Below are positions 33,854-42,225 of a stretch of 64,000 bases of DNA, piece by piece. This DNA is from Clostridium drakei. GTDB taxonomy: Bacteria; Bacillota; Clostridia; Clostridiales; Clostridiaceae. Every line of letters begins with the position of its first letter. Position 1 is the first letter of the stretch. A program made the position numbers and the translations under genes. Below the pieces are notes generated by a model. It was not told the DNA's origin, did no database searches, and saw only the letters and a list, made by a program, of their open reading frames with translations. Location: positions 141,307 through 205,306 of the forward strand of contig NZ_JIBU02000027.1 in NCBI RefSeq assembly GCF_000633595.2. Direction: 5' to 3'.

Positions 33854-34699
33854 ATGGAAAATTTAATTACTCTTGAAAATGTTAGTAAAACTTATGGGAA
33901 TAAATGTGTACTGGATAATATAAATTTAAAAATTGTAAGAGGTCAAAATTTAGCTATCATAGGGGATAATGGTACAGGAAAAAGTACATTACTAAGAATA
34001 ATAGCAGGTTTAAGCAGTTTATCTAGTGGTAAAAGAATTTTGTGCACTAATGGCGATAAACTTAAAATTGGGTATGTTCCAGATCGTTTTCCTAAACTTA
34101 ATTTTACTCCATATGAATATATTTACTATATGGCAAAGATAGAAGGATTTTCTCAAACCTATATAGATAAATGCTCAAGTGAATTGTTTCAAACCTTTAA
34201 TATTAATTTAATGAAGGATACTTGGATAAAATACCTATCCAAAGGTACAATTCAAAAAGTTGCTGTTATACAAGCCTTTATGTCTAAACCTGACATATTA
34301 CTATTAGATGAGCCCCTTTCAGGACAGGACAATAAGTCACAAAAAAAGTTTATTGATATATTACAAAAATTTAAAACAGAGGAAAGCTGTATTGTATTAG
34401 CATGCCATGAAATGAATTTGGTTGATAAGCTCACAGATGAAGTTATAACGATTGAAGATGGTAAAATTATAAGTAATATACATAATAAAGATAATGATTA
34501 TGGGAATATGTTGATACGTTTTAAAGTATGCGAAGGATTTGATGCCAGTATGATAAAAAAGTTTAATGGGTTATTAAATATAGTAGAAAATGGACAATTA
34601 GTCAGTGTTTTAATAAATAAGCACTATAGTGATATTGCTATATCTAAATTATTGCAAATGGGCTGTAGTATTGCTTCAGTGAATGAAGATAATCTATAG
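33854..34699 (+). CDS. ABC transporter ATP-binding protein
   Basis: A 281-aa ATPase. Walker A is GDNGTGKST (about residues 36-44), signature region 'YLSKGTIQKV', Walker B 'PDILLLDEPLSG', and H-loop 'CHEMN'. The frame is open further upstream to 33722, but AAAGGAAAG lies 9 bp before ATG 33854 and the family N-terminus (MENLITLENVSKTYG) starts there. It energises the membrane protein encoded next, and a secreted peptidase-like protein follows. Confidence 0.88.
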   Translation: MENLITLENVSKTYGNKCVLDNINLKIVRGQNLAIIGDNGTGKSTLLRIIAGLSSLSSGKRILCTNGDKLKIGYVPDRFPKLNFTPYEYIYYMAKIEGFSQTYIDKCSSELFQTFNINLMKDTWIKYLSKGTIQKVAVIQAFMSKPDILLLDEPLSGQDNKSQKKFIDILQKFKTEESCIVLACHEMNLVDKLTDEVITIEDGKIISNIHNKDNDYGNMLIRFKVCEGFDASMIKKFNGLLNIVENGQLVSVLINKHYSDIAISKLLQMGCSIASVNEDNL

Positions 34700-34720
34700 G
34701 TTAGAAGGGATAAGTTAATT

Positions 34721-35440
34721 ATGAATGCTTTTAAATATTTAATGGTGTACTTTTTTAAAGATTACAAAAGATCTTACAAATATATTGCTCCTTTATTGGT
34801 GTACGTTGTTGTAATTTCAGCCATGTACTCTAATAAGCCTGCCTATGTAATGAGTTCGTATGCAGTTACATGCATATTTATATATGCAATTTCTGCATGG
34901 CTATCCTTTGGATTTATTGATAACGAATATCTTGTACAGCAGCAATTAACTATTTTACATGTTAAAAGTGAAAATATTTATTATTTATGTAAAATATTAT
35001 TCATGTGGATCTTTATTATAATTTTAGACGTATTTGCAGTTTATTATCCAATTTTAAATGGTGCTTTTATTAGAAAAGTTGTTATATCAGATATTATAAT
35101 TGCATTAATTAGTCATGCAATTGTTGGATTCCTTGGAGTTACTGTTGGAAGTTTATTTAGTTCTAGGTTAGTTAAAGATAGAAAAATGGCAATATTATTT
35201 TTAAATCTACTTATTATTGTTTCAACTATGGAAAAACCTATTGTTCAATCATTTCCATTCTTAAAATGGATAGGTGTGATATTGCCACCTACATATCTGA
35301 TCATAGATAAAATTGGTTCAATAGATTATATAAATATAGGAAATATATTTAATATAATAGTTGCTCTTGCAATAGCGTTAATTTATGCGATGATTTTGAT
35401 AATACTATTTATAAAATGCATGAAGAAAAAATTGTTTTAG
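34721..35440 (+). CDS. ABC transporter permease (ABC-2-like)
   Basis: A 239-aa membrane protein with six predicted segments, the usual size of an ABC-2-type exporter half. 'FGFIDNEYLVQQQLTILHVK' resembles the short cytoplasmic loop before the second helix in such permeases. Partner of the ATPase gene 21 bp upstream; substrate unknown. Confidence 0.75.
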   Translation: MNAFKYLMVYFFKDYKRSYKYIAPLLVYVVVISAMYSNKPAYVMSSYAVTCIFIYAISAWLSFGFIDNEYLVQQQLTILHVKSENIYYLCKILFMWIFIIILDVFAVYYPILNGAFIRKVVISDIIIALISHAIVGFLGVTVGSLFSSRLVKDRKMAILFLNLLIIVSTMEKPIVQSFPFLKWIGVILPPTYLIIDKIGSIDYINIGNIFNIIVALAIALIYAMILIILFIKCMKKKLF

Positions 35441-35485
35441 TTTATCATTAACCAATTAAAAAATTTTTTTATGGAGGTACTTATT

Positions 35486-36241
35486 ATGAAAAAAAGTAAG
35501 ATTATTATTAGGTGTTTTACAATATTTATAATTACTTTATCTTTATTTTTTATATCATCCAATAGGTCAATCGTCTACGCATTTAATTGCTACACAATAA
35601 GTTTTTCAGATTTTAAAGAGATATCTAAAAATGTTTATGTAGAACCTGATACTTCTGATGGAGAAACAAGCAATATATTGAATACTATTTCTAAATCTAA
35701 AGATACTGTGGCTCAGTTGTATGGAAATTTTAATGCTAAACCTGTTTTTATAATTAGCAAAGATCAATCAACGCTAAAAAAATATGGAGTTGAAAATAAA
35801 ACAGGGGCCACACAAAAAACTATATTTGGTAGTTATATAGTTTTAGGACCAAATGGTTTAAATACTAATGTAATTTCTCACGAACTTACTCATAGTGAAT
35901 TAGCATACAGAATTAATAAAAGCAAAATCACAAAAGTTCCTGTGTGGTTTGATGAAGGAATGGCAATGCAAGTAGACAATAGGACTCAATATTCTGAAGA
36001 ACAATGGGTAAAGAAAACTTCAAATGGTGCGAAGGTAACTAATATGAAAAATTTAGATTCATATGCACAATTTTATGCAAGTGATTTAAATATAAGAGTG
36101 TTAAATTATACATTAGCAAAACATGAGGTACATAGATGGTTATCTGCTGTAGGACAAAAAGGCTTATCAAAATTAATAGAAGATGTTAATAATGGCTGTG
36201 ATTTTTACAAGTCTTATAACAACATTGAAGCAGGAAAATAG
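35486..36241 (+). CDS. secreted gluzincin-like zinc metallopeptidase
   Basis: About 251 aa. The N-terminus is a signal peptide (MKKSKIIIRCFTIFIITLSL followed by FFISS and a likely cut after VYA). The zinc-binding motif HELTHSELAYR is at about residues 133-143 and the third-ligand Glu is in 'VPVWFDEGMAM', the peptidase MA/gluzincin pattern. It presumably acts outside the membrane. The GGAGG inside the first in-frame ATG (35471) serves the ATG at 35486. It follows the ABC exporter genes by 45 bp and may process or be regulated with the exported substrate. Confidence 0.75.
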   Translation: MKKSKIIIRCFTIFIITLSLFFISSNRSIVYAFNCYTISFSDFKEISKNVYVEPDTSDGETSNILNTISKSKDTVAQLYGNFNAKPVFIISKDQSTLKKYGVENKTGATQKTIFGSYIVLGPNGLNTNVISHELTHSELAYRINKSKITKVPVWFDEGMAMQVDNRTQYSEEQWVKKTSNGAKVTNMKNLDSYAQFYASDLNIRVLNYTLAKHEVHRWLSAVGQKGLSKLIEDVNNGCDFYKSYNNIEAGK

Positions 36242-36374
36242 ACAAATAAATACTAAACTCAAATGATTCATAGTAATGCTGTATTGCTAAATTTTAATAA
36301 TGAAAAGTTCAATTCAAGAGATATAAACGATGTGATATAATGAAATAATGATTTTTATATGAGGAGAAAAAGCT

Positions 36375-36605
36375 ATGAAAGTTATATTTGAATTTAAAGA
36401 TACAACTGGAAAAACACTCACAGATAACTCAATGGAAAAGGAATTAACTAATGATGAAATACTTGTAATATTAAATAGTAAGGAAGTAGATTATCCAGTT
36501 AATAATGGATTTTTGTTTACTGTTAAACATTGTATAGTTGAAAATTCTACATATGATATGTTTACAGAGCCATATAAGCTAAAAATAACTCTTATAGAAA
36601 AGTAG
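36375..36605 (+). CDS. small hypothetical protein
   Basis: A 76-aa soluble protein, not recognised: beta-rich start (KVIFEFKDTTGKTL), an acidic centre and a final strand 'YKLKITLIEK'. AGGAGAAA ribosome binding site and a strong terminator immediately after it support a real gene. Confidence 0.6.
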   Translation: MKVIFEFKDTTGKTLTDNSMEKELTNDEILVILNSKEVDYPVNNGFLFTVKHCIVENSTYDMFTEPYKLKITLIEK

Positions 36606-36606
36606 G

Positions 36607-36650
36607 AAACAAATTAATTCATGTTATATTTAGCATGAATTAATTTGTTT
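36607..36650. terminator. strong terminator between convergent genes
   Basis: A perfect 17-bp stem, 36607-36623 with 36634-36650 (core AAATTAATTCATG), 10-nt loop, followed by TTT. Lies between the small hypothetical gene and the convergent HAD gene. Confidence 0.85.
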
Positions 36651-36664
36651 TTTGTACATTGATA

Positions 36665-37351
36665 TTATTTAAGTATATCCTTAAGTTCCATTAAATTATA
36701 AATTTCATAAGTAGGTTTAAATTTTGTTGTATTTGCAATTTTATTTGAGTTAAGCCAGCAGGTGTCAATACCTGAATTTATACCACCCTGTATATCAGAA
36801 GTTAAGCTATCACCTACCATTAATACCTTGCTTTTGTCAGTATGCTTTAGGTTATTTAAAGCAAGTTCAAATATTTTAGAATCTGGCTTGGACACCCCTA
36901 CTTCTTCAGATATAACTATATCCTGAAAATATTTTGCTATAATGGATTTTCTTATTCTTTTGTTTTGCACATCTGTAAGACCATTAGTTACTATACTAAG
37001 CTTATAGCTTTTATGCAAACTTTCTATAAGAGGTATGCTGTCATCATATAAAAAAGATGCATTAGCTAAATGCTTCATATATGATCTGGCAAATTTAACT
37101 TCATCAAATTCAAGATTCAATTTATCAGATAACCTCTTAAATCTTTCTACCTTTAATTTTTCTTGAGTAATTAATCTTTTCTCAAATTCCTTCCAAATAG
37201 CTTTATTTATATCACTGTATATTTTTAAATGATAATTTTCATCATATTCAATATTAAATTCCAGTATGGCATTTTTAAAAGCATCTCTTTCAGATTTTTT
37301 AAAATCAAATAAAGTTTCATCTGCATCAAATATTATTATTTCGTATTTCAT
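36665..37351 (-). CDS. HAD-family (YjjG-type) noncanonical pyrimidine nucleotidase
   Basis: A 228-aa HAD phosphatase: motif I 'IFDADETLFDF' (the nucleophile Asp and acid/base Asp, in the YjjG-like DADETL form), motif II 'SIVTNGLTD', motif III Lys in 'GVSKPDSKIF' and motif IV 'VLMVGDSLTSDI'. The YjjG-type subfamily removes phosphate from unusual pyrimidine nucleoside monophosphates. GGAGG 11 bp upstream of ATG. Monocistronic. Confidence 0.88.
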   Translation of the reverse strand: MKYEIIIFDADETLFDFKKSERDAFKNAILEFNIEYDENYHLKIYSDINKAIWKEFEKRLITQEKLKVERFKRLSDKLNLEFDEVKFARSYMKHLANASFLYDDSIPLIESLHKSYKLSIVTNGLTDVQNKRIRKSIIAKYFQDIVISEEVGVSKPDSKIFELALNNLKHTDKSKVLMVGDSLTSDIQGGINSGIDTCWLNSNKIANTTKFKPTYEIYNLMELKDILK

Positions 37352-37400
37352 TATTTATTAATCCTCCAATTACTTAGTTTTTATATGATTACTACCATTG

Positions 37401-37458
37401 CTCAGATAAGAGATACTCCTTACAAGTAAACTTCACCTGAGTCTAAGAATTACTTTAT
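37401..37458 (+). repeat. dispersed palindromic repeat, copy 3
   Basis: CTCAGATAAGAG...AAACTTCACCTGAGTCTAAGAATTACTTTA, homologous to copies at 24031, 31082 and 55215; the right end is best kept. Located 50 bp upstream of the HAD gene (minus strand). Confidence 0.7.
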
Positions 37459-37566
37459 AATTGTAACATATATTAAAGTACTCATATAAGGAACATTCTG
37501 TTAAAGAAAATTATTATGACTTTGCTTTACATTACTTTATGGATAAGATACCATATTGATATAAAT

Positions 37567-37612
37567 TATGATGTGACATATGTCCTGTTTATGATGTGAC
37601 ATATGTCCTGTT
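37567..37612 (+). promoter_or_regulatory. two tandem candidate binding sites before the Crp/Fnr gene
   Basis: A perfect 23-bp unit occurs twice (37567-37589, 37590-37612), each with TGTGACATATGTCC, which contains the 10-bp palindrome GACATATGTC and a TGTGA half-site as in Crp/Fnr operators. It ends 4 bp before the AAGGAGG of the regulator gene. The position suggests autoregulation. Confidence 0.5.
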
Positions 37613-37623
37613 AAGGAGGGTTT

Positions 37624-38313
37624 ATGGATAGAATTTCGAACAGTGAACTTTTGAAGTACTATTTTGTTAAGTATGATATAGAAAATATATTTGATGATAA
37701 TATAATAAATTATGCACAGCTTCATTTTTATCATAAGGATGAGCTTATATTAAAAGTAGAAAATGAACTTGAATATTACTATTTGCTTGTTAAGGGAAAA
37801 ATTAAAATATCCTATCTTTTTGAAAATGGAAAGTCAATGCTTTTAAAGTTTTATAAAGAATTTAACATAATAGGAGACTTAGAACTTCTAAAAGATAAGC
37901 CTATACGCTGCAATGTTGAAGCAACAGAAGATACCTATTTGATTGCTATACCTTCAAATATACTCAGAAAAAAGTATATGAATAATGTTAATTTTTTACA
38001 TCATTTAGTAGATTCTTTAAGTGAAAAGCTTGAGGCAACTATTAATAATACATCATACAACTTTATATATCCACTTACCAATAGATTGGCTAGCTATTTA
38101 GTTGAGCATATAACAGATAAAAGCACTATAGTTTTAAGTTCATCCTTTAAAGAAATAGCCCAATTTCTAGGAACAACCTATAGACATTTAAATAGAACTT
38201 TTAAAGAACTCGAGGATGAAAAAATTATAAAATGTGAGAATACAACAATACATATTTTAGATAAAGACAGACTTCGAGAACTTTCTAAAAATTTGTATAT
38301 GACATCTATATGA
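37624..38313 (+). CDS. Crp/Fnr-family regulator (YeiL-like)
   Basis: A 229-aa regulator with an N-terminal cyclic-nucleotide-binding-type beta barrel (residues 20-130, 'GKIKISYLFENGKSMLLKFY') and a C-terminal winged helix 'SSFKEIAQFLGTTYRHLNRT' followed by FKELEDEKII. No Fnr-type Cys cluster is visible. Full-length resemblance is to YeiL-like regulators. It lies directly upstream of a molybdopterin oxidoreductase gene on the same strand and may control it. Confidence 0.85.
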   Translation: MDRISNSELLKYYFVKYDIENIFDDNIINYAQLHFYHKDELILKVENELEYYYLLVKGKIKISYLFENGKSMLLKFYKEFNIIGDLELLKDKPIRCNVEATEDTYLIAIPSNILRKKYMNNVNFLHHLVDSLSEKLEATINNTSYNFIYPLTNRLASYLVEHITDKSTIVLSSSFKEIAQFLGTTYRHLNRTFKELEDEKIIKCENTTIHILDKDRLRELSKNLYMTSI

Positions 38314-38472
38314 TTAGTTATGGTAAATATAAAATCAATATTGAGATGACAATTATTCATGTGGTATAATCTATTAAATATAAAATTTAAAGTTTTTTAT
38401 ACACTAATTCTTTGAGCATCATTTTTAAAATACAGATATGAAAAATTTGCGAAAATATAAGGAGGAATAGTT

Positions 38473-40482
38473 GTGGAAGTTTTTAGATCAGTTTGTCCCT
38501 ATGACTGCCCTGATACCTGTGGTCTTATTGTTCATGTTGAAGATGGAAAAGCTGTAAAGGTACAGGGAGATCCTGAACATCCTTTTACAAGGGGAACACT
38601 TTGTCCAAAGATGGCTCATTATGAAAAAACAGTTCATTCTGAAGGACGTATTTTAACACCACTTTTGAGAAAGGGTGCTAAGGGCAGTGGTGATTTTGTG
38701 CCTATATCCTGGGATGAGGCTATTGAACATATTAAAACAAATTGGAAAGAAATTATTGATAAGTATGGAGCAGAGGCAATACTTCCATATTCATATGCAG
38801 GAACTATGGGATTAGTTCAACGTAATTCAGGTCATCCATTTTTTTATAGTTTAGGTGCTTCAAGACTTGATAGAACTATTTGTGCACCAGCTAAAGAATA
38901 TGGATGGAATGCAGTTATGGGAGAAACTATGGGACCTCATACGAGTGAGATACAGGAAAGTGATTTAATTATTTTATGGGGAATCCATGCAATAGCAACT
39001 GATATTCATATTATACATGATATAAACATAGCTAAGAAAAAGGGAGCAAAAGTATGGCTAATTGATACATATGAAACTAGTACAGCTAAAATTGCTGATA
39101 GAGTTATTGTAGTTAAGCCTGGTACTGATGGTGCTTTAGCACTTGGAATGATGCATGTAATGGCAGAAAAAAATTTAATTGATAAAGATTTTGTAAATAA
39201 GCATGTACAGGGATATGAGGAGCTTAAAGATATTGTTTTACCAGATTACTCACTGGATAAAGTAAGTAAAATAACTGGAATTGATGCTTCAGTAATTGAA
39301 GATATGGCAGTACAGTATGGTAAGTCTAAAGCACCATTTATTAGACTAGGTAGTGGTTTGTCACGTTATGGTAATGGAGCAATGACTGTAAGGACAATTA
39401 CTTGTTTGCCAGCGCTTGTTGGTGCATGGGGAAAAGCTGGAGGTGGTTTGCTAACATCTGTATCTGCATCTCATGCTTTTAATAAAAAACTTGTAACTAA
39501 TGAAGAATTTCAACAAAAAACAACAAGAATTATAAATATGGTTGAATTGGGTAATGCTTTAAATGAATTGAATGATCCACCTATAATGAGTTTATATGTA
39601 TATCATTCAAATCCAGCAGCAGTAGCTCCTGATCAAAACAAGGTACTGCAAGGATTAGCTAGAGAAGACTTATTTACAGTAGTTCATGAGCGTTTTATGA
39701 CTGATACAGCAAAATATGCTGATATTATTTTGCCAGCAACAACTTCTCTTGAACATAGCGATTTATATAGTGCTTATGGTTATTATGCTGTACAGAGGGC
39801 TTATCCAGTAGTATCCCCAGTAGGTGAAGCAAAATCCAATTTTGAAGTGTTTAGCTTACTAGCAGATGCGATGGGAATAAACAAACCTTTCTTTAAGCAG
39901 TCAGCTGATGATTTAATAAATACTATACTTAAAAAACCAACTTCATGGCTTGCAAGTACTAAAATTCAAACATTAATTGAAGGAAAACCATTAGAGTTAC
40001 CACTGCCTGAGGGATATAAGACTCAATTTAAAACTTCTTCAGGAAAAATTGAAATTTTAAATCAAAATGAGGATGAACCTTTACCAGTATATTTTAAACC
40101 TCATGAAGATGATGCAGAATTTTGGTTAATAAATGCTCCAGATCCACGACTATTAAATTCTTCTTTTAATGAAAGAGAAGAGCTAGTGAAGACAAATAAA
40201 ATGATCTTACAGGTAAATCCAGAAGATGCTTCTAAAATAGGATTAGAAAATGGTGAACTTGTTACTGCTTATAATGAAAGAGGAGAAGTTGACTTTAAGT
40301 TAAGTATCACAACTAAAGTTCCAAAGGGAGTTGTTGTTACTGAGGGAGTTTGGTGGCTAAAAAATACACAAGGAAATCGTTCAGTTAATACACTTACTTC
40401 CCAAAGGCTTACTGATCAGGGAAAAGGAAGTACTTTTTATGATGTTAAGGTAAATATTAAAGCTTCAAAACAAAATCTATGA
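38473..40482 (+). CDS. molybdopterin-dependent oxidoreductase
   Basis: A 669-aa DMSO-reductase-family catalytic protein with an N-terminal 4Fe-4S motif (Cys residues in 'VCPYDCPDTCGL' and 'TLCPK'). The molybdopterin domains show 'PISWDEAIEHI', 'WGIHAIATDIHI', 'VKPGTDGALALGMMHVMAEK' and the C-terminal cofactor-binding 'NPEDASKIGLENGELVTAYN'. No signal peptide or twin Arg, so cytoplasmic. No partner subunit is adjacent. Substrate undetermined; GTG start with GGAGGAAT upstream. Confidence 0.88.
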   Translation: MEVFRSVCPYDCPDTCGLIVHVEDGKAVKVQGDPEHPFTRGTLCPKMAHYEKTVHSEGRILTPLLRKGAKGSGDFVPISWDEAIEHIKTNWKEIIDKYGAEAILPYSYAGTMGLVQRNSGHPFFYSLGASRLDRTICAPAKEYGWNAVMGETMGPHTSEIQESDLIILWGIHAIATDIHIIHDINIAKKKGAKVWLIDTYETSTAKIADRVIVVKPGTDGALALGMMHVMAEKNLIDKDFVNKHVQGYEELKDIVLPDYSLDKVSKITGIDASVIEDMAVQYGKSKAPFIRLGSGLSRYGNGAMTVRTITCLPALVGAWGKAGGGLLTSVSASHAFNKKLVTNEEFQQKTTRIINMVELGNALNELNDPPIMSLYVYHSNPAAVAPDQNKVLQGLAREDLFTVVHERFMTDTAKYADIILPATTSLEHSDLYSAYGYYAVQRAYPVVSPVGEAKSNFEVFSLLADAMGINKPFFKQSADDLINTILKKPTSWLASTKIQTLIEGKPLELPLPEGYKTQFKTSSGKIEILNQNEDEPLPVYFKPHEDDAEFWLINAPDPRLLNSSFNEREELVKTNKMILQVNPEDASKIGLENGELVTAYNERGEVDFKLSITTKVPKGVVVTEGVWWLKNTQGNRSVNTLTSQRLTDQGKGSTFYDVKVNIKASKQNL

Positions 40483-40533
40483 TTTACCAATAGTTATTAA
40501 TACCTATTTCATATAAATACAGAAAAATAAGTA

Positions 40534-40567
40534 AAGGGATATGTTATGCATGTGTAATATATCCCTT
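40534..40567 (+). terminator. hairpin after the molybdopterin oxidoreductase gene
   Basis: AAGGGATATGTTA pairs with TAATATATCCCTT (one G-U), positions about 40534-40548 and 40552-40567, followed by AATTATAG. Terminator-like but with a poor T tract. Confidence 0.55.
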
Positions 40568-40709
40568 AATTATAGTTATTGAAGATAGCTTGTTAGTAGT
40601 TTTAATAATAACTTTTGTTTTATAAATATAAGAAAAATATGAAATCAAATATAGCTGTAGATTTTGAATTATATATATTAATGTGACTTAATTTTCGGAG
40701 GATGGAAAA

Positions 40710-41816
40710 ATGAAAAGAATAAAATGTATAGATATACTTAGAGGATTTTCGGTAGCTGCAATGTTGGCTTGTGATAGTCCAGGAAATACTGATAGATTTT
40801 ACCCTCAGATGAGACATGAACCTTGGGATGGAATTAATTTTTCTGATTATGGTTTCCCATTCTTTCTAATAACAATGACAATGATGATTCCAATCGTTAT
40901 GGGGAGGAAGTTAGATTCTGGAGAAAAAACAATTCCAATGATTATAAAATCTATTACAAGAAGTATAATGTTGGTTTTACTAGGATTATTTTTAAATGCA
41001 TTTCCTAAGTTTGACTTTCATACAATGAGAATACCACAAACTTTAGTAAGGATGGGAATTGTTTATTTAGTTGTATCACTAACTTACATACTGGCTAAAA
41101 AATTTCTTAAGAAAGACGAATATATCCTTAGTCTATTTTTATCACTTGGTATTATAATAATTTTGGGTTATTACTTTAAAATGAAACCTTATGGGTTAAT
41201 TATTGATAGAAATTTAGAAAGAATAGTAGATATGAAATATTTAGCAGGTCACTTAGCTTATAGCACTTGGGACCCAGAGGGAATTATGAGTACAATCCCT
41301 TCAATAGCTACTGGAATGTTTGGTGTTGTAATTGGTGGATTACTAAACTTTAAAACAAATAACTATTATAGAGCATTAAGTATAACAGGTTTATCTGCAG
41401 TTGGATATATAGGCGCTAAAGTGTTTAATAATTATATGCCATATAATAAGATGCTTTGGTCAAGCTCCTATGTGTTAATGACTATGTCAGTAACAGCTTT
41501 GATTATAGCAGTATTATATATAATCTGTGATACATTTAATAAAGACAGATTATTTAAACCTTTTATAGTATTAGGAAGTAGTCCAATTTTTGTTTATATG
41601 ATTTCTGAACTACTAATAAGAACTCTTTGGAAAGTACCAATTTATGATAAACAGTTTACAGAACCCTTAATATTCTGTAAGTGGTTTACATTTAAATTTA
41701 TAACTCCTTGGTCTGGTACAGTTTTAGATTCATTTTACTTCTCTATTCTATATGTTATATTCTGGATGTGTATAATGAGCAAATTTTATGAAAAAGGTAA
41801 ATTTATAAAACTTTAA
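40710..41816 (+). CDS. NagX/HGSNAT-like membrane acyltransferase
   Basis: A 368-aa protein with about ten membrane segments. The N-terminal 'RIKCIDILRGFSVAAMLACD' then 'RHEPWDGINFSDYGFPFFL' is the signature of the heparan-alpha-glucosaminide N-acetyltransferase/NagX (DUF5009) group, with the conserved His. Predicted to transfer an acyl group across the membrane to a sugar; exact role unknown. CGGAGG upstream. Monocistronic, with its own terminator. Confidence 0.8.
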   Translation: MKRIKCIDILRGFSVAAMLACDSPGNTDRFYPQMRHEPWDGINFSDYGFPFFLITMTMMIPIVMGRKLDSGEKTIPMIIKSITRSIMLVLLGLFLNAFPKFDFHTMRIPQTLVRMGIVYLVVSLTYILAKKFLKKDEYILSLFLSLGIIIILGYYFKMKPYGLIIDRNLERIVDMKYLAGHLAYSTWDPEGIMSTIPSIATGMFGVVIGGLLNFKTNNYYRALSITGLSAVGYIGAKVFNNYMPYNKMLWSSSYVLMTMSVTALIIAVLYIICDTFNKDRLFKPFIVLGSSPIFVYMISELLIRTLWKVPIYDKQFTEPLIFCKWFTFKFITPWSGTVLDSFYFSILYVIFWMCIMSKFYEKGKFIKL

Positions 41817-41843
41817 AAATTAGCTTATATTCGTATAATAAAT

Positions 41844-41874
41844 AAAAAGTCTGAGTTTAGTTCTCAGGCTTTTT
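41844..41874 (+). terminator. rho-independent terminator
   Basis: AAAAAGTCTGAG (41844-41855) pairs with CTCAGGCTTTTT (41863-41874, one G-U), T-tract included. Closes the NagX-like gene. Confidence 0.85.
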
Positions 41875-42225
41875 AGTCGTAAAATATTACAACTGTGAAG
41901 TAGTTGATATATAATAAATCATATCATTATTCCTATATATTTATAAAAACATATAAATATTAGCATAATTAATTTTAATATGTTCCTTTAACTGCTTTGA
42001 AAATGATTTATCAATATGTTTAAAAATATTATTATATGATAGAATGTTTAACAGGAATACAAGTTATCTTAAAAAAGTAATAAGTCCACCTGATAGTTTA
42101 TTTTATGTCATGCAGTGTCGGTAGAATTCACTATATGTGTAAACTGCTTTCTTGCCTGATGAAAAATACTAATCGTATTTGGATTAATTATTTTCTTTCA
42201 GATGCCTAAACAGGAGTGAGTAAAT
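41875..42225. other. gene-free spacer
   Basis: About 350 bp of AT-rich DNA upstream of the SNF2 helicase gene. A less AT-rich stretch at about 42085-42180 contains TCCACCTGATAG, reminiscent of the right arm of the dispersed palindrome, but without the rest of it. No ORF, tRNA or clear promoter found. Confidence 0.4.

Noticed and set aside
37567..37612. Possible start of a CRISPR array
   Set aside because: Only two units, directly adjacent without spacers, and no cas genes.
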